Positions 6,771 through 10,752 of a stretch of 10,752 nucleotides of DNA are shown here, piece by piece. The notes below the pieces were generated by a model. The model saw only the letters and a list, made by a program, of their open reading frames with translations, was not told where the DNA came from and made no database searches. This DNA comes from Sphingomonas paucimobilis. GTDB taxonomy: Bacteria; Pseudomonadota; Alphaproteobacteria; Sphingomonadales; Sphingomonadaceae. Location: positions 1 to 10,752 of the forward strand of contig CAMAQU010000041.1 in assembly GCA_945860425.1 (NCBI GenBank). The letters run 5' to 3'. The translations under genes were made by a program, and so were the position numbers. The first letter of the stretch is position 1, and every line of letters begins with the position of its first letter.

Positions 6771-7840
6771 GTGCGGATCCGGTTCAGGCTTGGCGCGATT
6801 TTTGCGCCAAGCTTGCCGTCGCCGGAGAAGTCCTGCTTGCCCCTGATGTGCCGGATGATCCCCTCGTTCGCGCCGAAGGGGCCCGCTATCTCTCGCGCCT
6901 CACCAAGCTGGCACTGGAGCAATATGTCGAAGCGACCGACACCGATTTCCCCTTCTTCTACCAATTGAGCCACACCACTGGAAAGATTGGCGCGGACAAC
7001 CCCGACAACCACTATCTCAACGCCTCTATCCGCGGCGATTGTGACTATCGGATCACCGGCACGCGCGGGTCGATGTTCTATTTCTCCATCGTTGCCAATG
7101 CGATGCGCTACCACATTGATGGCAGCGCGCACGCCACGGGCAGTTTGATGAACGATAACATCATCTGGGGCCCTAATGGCGAGGTGGAGATTATCGCATC
7201 TGCCAATCCGAAGCCCGGAAACTGGCTGCGGCTGGAGGCGGACACCAGCGTCATCATCATCCGCCAGTCTGCGCTTGCCCGGCTGACCGAAAAACCCGGA
7301 AGCTTCAAGATCGAGCGTATCGATGGCCCCGCTGTTCCGGCGGCGCTTTCGGGCGAAACCATCTCAAAAGGCCTCTCCACGGCCGCGCAGTTCGTGAACG
7401 GCATTGCAACCACTTTTGCGGATTGGACGCGGCTTTTTGCGCAGCGCCCCAATATCTTCCCCGCCATTGACCAATCGATGTTTCAGAAGGGCGGTGGGGC
7501 AAGGGACATTTATTATGCCCACGCCTATTGGAAGATTGCAGCCGACGAAGCCTGGGTGATCGAGGCAACGCCGCCCGATTGCTATTACTGGAATTTCCAG
7601 CTCGACAATTGGTGGATGGAAAGCCTCGATTACCGCTTCCGTCAGATCACCGTGAACAAGCATAGCGCCCGCTATGAGGCGGACGGATCGATCCGTATCA
7701 TCTGCGCGGCCAGTGACCCGGGCGTCGGCAACTGGATCGATACTTGCGGCCATACAGAAGGCACGGCTCTTCTCCGCTGGGCAGGTGCCACCGAGCACCC
7801 CCTGCCCGCTGCCCGCATCATCAAACGAAAGGATCTGTGA
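6767..7840 (+). CDS. DUF1214 domain-containing protein
   Basis: This 357-residue protein has no assigned reaction. The C-terminal part (about 240-345) matches DUF1214 as recalled: an ATPPDCYYWNFQLDNWWMES stretch (267-286), then SARYEADGSIRI (300-311) and SDPGVGNWIDTCGHTEGT (316-333). The N-terminal half contains weaker copies of the same elements: DNPDNHYLNASIRG (77-90) mirrors the PPDCYYWNF segment, and ANPKPGNWLRLEADTS (146-161) mirrors the SDPGVGNW segment, which suggests an internal duplication. No signal peptide or membrane helix is visible, so it is probably cytosolic. Such proteins recur in mycobacterial and sphingomonad lipid or steroid gene sets, but their role is unknown. Its ATG overlaps the SDR stop by 4 bases and its stop overlaps the next start by one base. 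Confidence 0.8.
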   Translation: MSADPVQAWRDFCAKLAVAGEVLLAPDVPDDPLVRAEGARYLSRLTKLALEQYVEATDTDFPFFYQLSHTTGKIGADNPDNHYLNASIRGDCDYRITGTRGSMFYFSIVANAMRYHIDGSAHATGSLMNDNIIWGPNGEVEIIASANPKPGNWLRLEADTSVIIIRQSALARLTEKPGSFKIERIDGPAVPAALSGETISKGLSTAAQFVNGIATTFADWTRLFAQRPNIFPAIDQSMFQKGGGARDIYYAHAYWKIAADEAWVIEATPPDCYYWNFQLDNWWMESLDYRFRQITVNKHSARYEADGSIRIICAASDPGVGNWIDTCGHTEGTALLRWAGATEHPLPAARIIKRKDL

Positions 7841-8361
7841 TGCTCGATTGGATGAAGACCGCGCCAACCTTGGCGCAAGACCCTGTTTCCGGCTTTAACC
7901 CTGACGCCGTGACCGTCTCCGAAACGGTGGAGATCAATGCGCCCGCCAAGGTCGTGTGGGATGTCATCTGCGATATGCCGCGTTACAATGAATGGAACCC
8001 ATTCTGCGTCCGCGCCGTCTCCACGCTAGAAATGGGCGCGGCGGTGGACATGACCCTCGCCAACTATGCCGTGCCGGGCAGCCTTGTTCCCAACCTAGAA
8101 TATATCTGCGCGCTAGAACCAGAACGCCTCATCAGCTGGGAGATGAAGTATAGCGACTTCTGGCCCTACCCGGCCCGACGTGATCAGGTGATCGAGGCAA
8201 CGGGACCTGCAAGCTGCCGCTATCATTCCACCGACGCCTTTCTCGGCAATAATGGCATCCACGTGTTCCGCTTTGCTGGCCCTTGGGTGAAGCGCGCCTT
8301 TGATGACACAGCCCATGCCCTCAAAGCGCGGGCCGAAGCCATCTATGCCGCCCAAGGTTGA
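7840..8361 (+). CDS. SRPBCC (START/polyketide cyclase-like) protein
   Basis: This 173-residue protein starts at the ATG sharing one base with the previous stop (TGATG), with AAAGGA at 7827-7832 as ribosome binding site. The SRPBCC pattern is clear: VSETVEINAPAKVVWDVICD (26-45), followed by the MPRYNEWNPF turn (46-55), typical of polyketide cyclase/dehydrase or Bet v 1-like helix-grip folds. The end has the long C-terminal helix (FDDTAHALKARAEAIY). The fold forms a deep hydrophobic pocket, so it may bind or transform a hydrophobic intermediate; no catalytic residues can be assigned. Its 3' end overlaps the following SnoaL-like gene by 17 bases. Confidence 0.8.
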   Translation: MLDWMKTAPTLAQDPVSGFNPDAVTVSETVEINAPAKVVWDVICDMPRYNEWNPFCVRAVSTLEMGAAVDMTLANYAVPGSLVPNLEYICALEPERLISWEMKYSDFWPYPARRDQVIEATGPASCRYHSTDAFLGNNGIHVFRFAGPWVKRAFDDTAHALKARAEAIYAAQG

Positions 8362-8806
8362 GGCCCGCCTTCAAGCGCTGGAAGACCGCGAGGCGATCCG
8401 TGAACTGATCGCCAGCTACGGCCCGCTTGCCGATAGTGGCGCGTCAGACGCCCTCAGCCAATTATGGGTGGAGGATGGCCGCTATGCTATCGGCGGCATG
8501 GGGGAGGCCAAGGGTCGCGCCGCCATCGCAGCTTTGATCGACGGCCCCACCCATCGCACTTTGATGGCCGATGGCTGCGCCCATATGCTCGGCCCCGTCA
8601 CCATCACGCTGAACGGCGACAGCGCCACCGCGCGCGGCCACAGCGTCGTGTTCCGCGCGACGGGCCAAGGCGGGTTTGAAGCGCATCGCGTCTCTGCCAA
8701 CCGATGGCAATTGGCCCGAACGGCAGATGGCTGGCGCGTCACAGCGCGGGAAAACGCCCTTCTCGATGGCGCCGAGGCGGCGCGGGCGCTGCTGGCCACG
8801 GCGTAA
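8345..8806 (+). CDS. SnoaL-like (NTF2-fold) protein, second of three
   Basis: This protein has 153 residues. The start chosen is ATG at 8345, because an upstream ATG at 8300 would add 15 residues inside the SRPBCC gene, while MPPKVEARLQALEDREAIRE is the usual N-terminal helix of the family. Tyr25, Asp30 and His80 have the same spacing as in the other two SnoaL-like proteins of the locus and match the Tyr/Asp/His set recalled for dehydratases such as BaiE. RWQLARTADGWRV is the expected beta pair. It is the last gene of the plus-strand operon and is followed by two hairpins. It could be an isomerase or dehydratase; the substrate is unknown. Confidence 0.75.
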   Translation: MPPKVEARLQALEDREAIRELIASYGPLADSGASDALSQLWVEDGRYAIGGMGEAKGRAAIAALIDGPTHRTLMADGCAHMLGPVTITLNGDSATARGHSVVFRATGQGGFEAHRVSANRWQLARTADGWRVTARENALLDGAEAARALLATA

Positions 8807-8835
8807 AGGATCACGCGGAGAACGTCCCCATCTGT

Positions 8836-8855
8836 GCTCCGGCGCAGGCCGGAGC
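8836..8855. repeat. REP-like hairpin, first copy
   Basis: GCTCCGGC and GCCGGAGC form a perfect 8-base stem around a 4-base loop. It lies between convergent genes, 30 bases after the operon stop, and is not followed by a T run on either strand. It shares TGTGCTCCGGC (8833-8843) with the second hairpin 51 bases downstream. It may act as an intergenic palindromic repeat and attenuate read-through. Confidence 0.7.
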
Positions 8856-8884
8856 CTAGGGCCATCGGTACGCAGGTCTCCCCT

Positions 8885-8908
8885 GTGCTCCGGCCTACGC
8901 CGGAGCAC
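8885..8908. repeat. REP-like hairpin, second copy
   Basis: GTGCTCCGGC and GCCGGAGCAC form a perfect 10-base stem with loop CTAC. It lies 11 bases past the stop codon of the minus-strand SDR gene (8920). With the first copy it forms a pair in tandem orientation in the 113-base gap between convergent genes, so a bidirectional transcription-stopping or mRNA-stabilising role is plausible. Confidence 0.7.
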
Positions 8909-8919
8909 TACTCAAGGAA

Positions 8920-9660
8920 TTACCCCGCCAACTGCCCGCCATCGACCGTGAACAGCGCGCCGGTGACCTTGCTGGCCTGATCGCTTGCCAAGAAGGCGAA
9001 CATTTCGGCGATGTCGCGGGGTTCGCAGGTGCCATTTTCCAGCTTTGGCGCGTTGCGCATGACGAGCGACCAGTCAACGTCACCCGCCGGCGGCGCGGCA
9101 TTGCCCATGGGGGTGTTCACATGGCCGGGGCAGATGGCGTTGATGCGCACGCCCTTGGCCGCGAATTCGATGGCGAGGCTCTTGGTGATCGCCGCGACGC
9201 CATGCTTTGAGGCGGCATAGGCGACCGTATAAGCAATGCCCTGCAACGCGGCGGTGGACGCGGTGTTGACGATATTGCCCTTCGACTTGATGAGGTGCGG
9301 GAGCGCCGCCTGACACATCACGAAGGTGCTGGTGGTGTTGACTGTGAGGATGCGGGCGAAATCGTCTTCGCTAAACTCCAGCGTGGGGCCCCATTTCATC
9401 ATGCCAGAAATGTTGCACAGCACATCCAGCCCGTCGATCGCAGCAGCAGCGACAAGCGCGCGGCAGCTGTCAAAATCCGCCGCGTCATAGGTTTTGATCT
9501 GCGGGGTGGTGATCATCATCTTGGCGGTCTCTTCCAGACCGGCGCCGTTCATGTCCCCAATGGTCACGCGCGCGCCTTCTTGTGCAAAGAGGATCGCGGT
9601 TGCGCGGCCAATGCCGGACGCAGCCCCTGTGATGAGAACCTTCTTGCCTTCGAAACGCAT
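8920..9660 (-). CDS. short-chain dehydrogenase/reductase (SDR), NAD-type
   Basis: This 246-residue classical SDR reads on the minus strand. TGAASGIG (11-18) is the cofactor loop, and Asp36 at the end of the second strand (TIGDMN) favours NAD(H). CNISG (82-86) stands for NNAG, Asn108 is the helix alpha-4 Asn, Ser135 lies in NTAST, and Tyr148 and Lys152 lie in YAASK. The C-terminus has GALFTVDGG. All catalytic positions are present, unlike in the plus-strand SDR at 6000. The start at 9660 is preceded by GAGGGAGAGAG; a longer in-frame version from 9723 lacks support. It is convergent with the main operon and divergent from the third SnoaL-like gene. A role as hydroxysteroid-type or related alcohol dehydrogenase is inferred from the neighbourhood only. 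Confidence 0.9.
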   Translation of the reverse strand: MRFEGKKVLITGAASGIGRATAILFAQEGARVTIGDMNGAGLEETAKMMITTPQIKTYDAADFDSCRALVAAAAIDGLDVLCNISGMMKWGPTLEFSEDDFARILTVNTTSTFVMCQAALPHLIKSKGNIVNTASTAALQGIAYTVAYAASKHGVAAITKSLAIEFAAKGVRINAICPGHVNTPMGNAAPPAGDVDWSLVMRNAPKLENGTCEPRDIAEMFAFLASDQASKVTGALFTVDGGQLAG

Positions 9661-9706
9661 CTCTCTCTCCCTCATTTTGGCGGGCGCGGCCCCGCTTATT
9701 GCTTGA

Positions 9707-9740
9707 TTTGCGTAGTATCTCACTCCATCCTCTACGCAAA
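9707..9740. promoter_or_regulatory. perfect 9-base inverted repeat in divergent intergenic region
   Basis: TTTGCGTAG (9707-9715) and CTACGCAAA (9732-9740) are exact reverse complements separated by 16 bases. They lie between the minus-strand SDR start and the plus-strand SnoaL-like start. The right arm overlaps the AAAGGAG ribosome binding site. The repeat could be an operator for a dimeric regulator controlling both genes, or an mRNA hairpin covering the ribosome binding site. No convincing -35/-10 pair was seen. Confidence 0.55.
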
Positions 9741-9744
9741 GGAG
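9738..9744 (+). promoter_or_regulatory. ribosome binding site deciding the third SnoaL-like start
   Basis: AAAGGAG is 8 bases before the ATG at 9753 but only 2 bases before the in-frame ATG at 9747. The spacing favours 9753. Confidence 0.6.
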
Positions 9745-9752
9745 AAATGAGG

Positions 9753-10250
9753 ATGACTTTGGAAGAACGTTTGCAGCGGCTGGAGGATGACCGCGCGATC
9801 CGCGACCTAAAGGCCCGCTATCTCCGCGCCTGCGACACCAAAGACCCCGATACGGTGCGCGACACGTTGGCCCCTGTCGGTGCGGTCATCGCCTATGAAG
9901 GCTTCCCTCCGTTCAACAACCGCGAGGATTTTGTCGCGATTTATGAGCAGATGGGGTGTGCGCCGGGCATCTATGATATGCACCATGCCGCAAATGGCAT
10001 CATCACCTTTGAAAGCGCCACCCGCGCGCATGGGCAATGGTCCCTTTTCTTCCACAACATCAATCTCGCCGGGCGCACGCTGACGCAGATGGGTGTGGAA
10101 TATGACGATATTTATGTGAAGGACGCGGGCCGCTGGTGGATAGCGGAGACGCGGTCGCACAGGACATCCTGCCTGATCCACTCGGTGGATGCGGACGGCG
10201 CGGCCACGGTGAACGTGATGGGCGATCCGCCGGCGGCCTTTGGGGAATGA
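9753..10250 (+). CDS. SnoaL-like (NTF2-fold) protein, third of three
   Basis: This protein of 165 residues begins MTLEERLQRLEDDRAIRDLK, the typical N-terminal helix of SnoaL_4-type proteins. Tyr23 and Asp28 (ARYLRACD) and His77/His78 (MHHAANG) give the same Tyr/Asp/His arrangement as in the other two copies. The C-terminal half shows the usual sheet (QMGVEYDDIYVKDAGRWWI), with ETRSHRTSCL after it. It is divergent from the SDR at 8920-9660, and the pair may share a control region. It is convergent with a TonB-dependent receptor. Likely an isomerase, dehydratase or hydrolase of the local pathway; no specific substrate can be assigned. Confidence 0.75.
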   Translation: MTLEERLQRLEDDRAIRDLKARYLRACDTKDPDTVRDTLAPVGAVIAYEGFPPFNNREDFVAIYEQMGCAPGIYDMHHAANGIITFESATRAHGQWSLFFHNINLAGRTLTQMGVEYDDIYVKDAGRWWIAETRSHRTSCLIHSVDADGAATVNVMGDPPAAFGE

Positions 10251-10255
10251 ATGAT

Positions 10256-10279
10256 CCCCCTCCCGCACGCGGGAGGGGG
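10256..10279. terminator. strong GC-rich hairpin between convergent genes
   Basis: CCCCCTCCCG and CGGGAGGGGG form a 10-base stem around a 4-base loop (CACG, whose ends could pair to extend it). It sits between the stop of the SnoaL-like gene (10250) and the stop of the minus-strand receptor (10294). There is no clear T tract, so it is a bidirectional intrinsic-like terminator or barrier rather than a textbook one. Confidence 0.6.
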
Positions 10280-10291
10280 GATTCTCTAAGC

Positions 10292-10752
10292 TTAGAACTT
10301 AACGCCGAACGTCGCCCCATAGGTGCGCGGATCAGGGAAGTAGCCGAGCGTCAGGCCGCCAAAGCCTGCGCCAAAGTCAATGAAGTTGGTCGGCCGGTCT
10401 TCCTTGGTCAGGTTGCGGACCCAGAAGGACAGTTCCGTCCGTGCGCCACCGACGTTGAAGTCAGAAATGCGCGCGGCGACGTTCACAATGTCACGCCCCG
10501 GAGAACGGGTGTTGCTCGCCACATTCTCCACTGCGCGGTTGCCCCTCAGCGCGAATGGGAAGGTGTAATAGCCTGACACGTGGTTGTAATCGCCGGTTAG
10601 GTTGAGCTTACCCCAATCCCCTTGCATCACGCGCCAATCAACGCCGAGGGCAGCGGTTGCCTTGGGCGTGTGCGGGAAGGCGCGGTTGTTCGACACGTCC
10701 ACGCCGCCATCGATGAAGCTCTTATAGTCCGCATCGAGCACAGCGAAGGAAC
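10292..10752 (-). CDS. TonB-dependent receptor, C-terminal fragment
   Basis: The minus-strand frame is open from the window edge to TAA at 10292-10294 and gives about 152 residues. Alternating beta strands with aromatic girdles are visible, for example GKLNLTGDYNHVSGYYTF and RTELSFWVRNLTKED. The protein ends DPRTYGATFGVKF, the classic C-terminal outer-membrane barrel signature with a terminal Phe. It is an outer-membrane active transporter energised by TonB; sphingomonads carry many and often place them beside catabolic genes. The GTG at 10741 is internal, since the frame continues through it to the window end. The substrate is unknown; uptake of the compound degraded by this locus is inferred. 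Confidence 0.9.
   Translation of the reverse strand, partial: SFAVLDADYKSFIDGGVDVSNNRAFPHTPKATAALGVDWRVMQGDWGKLNLTGDYNHVSGYYTFPFALRGNRAVENVASNTRSPGRDIVNVAARISDFNVGGARTELSFWVRNLTKEDRPTNFIDFGAGFGGLTLGYFPDPRTYGATFGVKF

Noticed and set aside
7364..7867. 167-codon minus-strand open frame opposite the DUF1214 gene
   Set aside because: No domain is recognised, and the plus strand carries strongly conserved DUF1214 motifs.
8462..8908. 148-codon minus-strand open frame covering the REP-like hairpins and the second SnoaL-like gene
   Set aside because: Arg/Pro-rich composition typical of a shadow frame; no start signal.
9661..9752. Sigma-70 promoter with TTGATT at 9703-9708
   Set aside because: The best -10 candidate at the right distance (CATCCT) matches poorly, so no promoter is claimed.
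10739..10741. Start of a small separate protein at GTG 10741 on the minus strand
   Set aside because: The frame continues upstream without a stop to the window edge, and the sequence is an interior TonB-dependent receptor barrel.
1..10752. CRISPR array, tRNA, rRNA, insertion sequence or attachment site
   Set aside because: No regularly spaced direct repeats, tRNA-like cloverleaf, transposase frame or terminal inverted repeats were seen.

Overview
The window looks like a catabolic locus from an alphaproteobacterium of the sphingomonad group (Novosphingobium, Sphingobium, Sphingopyxis or a relative). This is inferred from moderately high GC, a TonB-dependent receptor next to a dense aromatic/steroid-type degradation operon, and the local protein families (DUF1214, SnoaL-like, bacterial sulfotransferase, SDR). 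The species cannot be fixed from the sequence.

Positions 1 to 8806 hold one tightly packed plus-strand operon; most of its genes overlap by 1 to 17 bases or lie within 30 bases of each other. It opens with the last 29 residues of a meta-cleavage-product hydrolase. The complete lower meta-cleavage module follows: 2-hydroxydienoate hydratase (77-853), acylating acetaldehyde/propanal dehydrogenase (870-1802) and 4-hydroxy-2-oxoacid aldolase (1799-2839). Together they turn the linear dienoate released by the hydrolase into pyruvate (or its equivalent) plus acetyl-CoA or propionyl-CoA. Next come a flavoprotein of the ketosteroid dehydrogenase/fumarate reductase superfamily (2832-4292), a SnoaL-like protein (4289-4807), a PAPS-type sulfotransferase (4821-5972), an SDR (6000-6770), a DUF1214 protein (6767-7840), an SRPBCC protein (7840-8361) and a second SnoaL-like protein (8345-8806).

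Positions 8807 to 8919 separate convergent genes and carry two closely related GC-rich hairpins of the REP type. A minus-strand SDR (8920-9660) follows. It diverges across a 92-base region, which contains a perfect 9-base inverted repeat, from a third SnoaL-like gene (9753-10250). That gene converges on the 3' end of a TonB-dependent receptor (10292-10752, minus, cut by the window edge), with a strong GC hairpin between the two stop codons.

The gene set resembles steroid or other polycyclic/terpenoid degradation: receptor uptake, SDR and flavin redox steps, NTF2-fold isomerases or dehydratases, ring cleavage and a lower pathway. A steroid substrate is inference. The least explained part is the block from 4289 to 8806, where a sulfotransferase, a DUF1214 protein, an SRPBCC protein and two SnoaL-like proteins are co-transcribed with the lower pathway.
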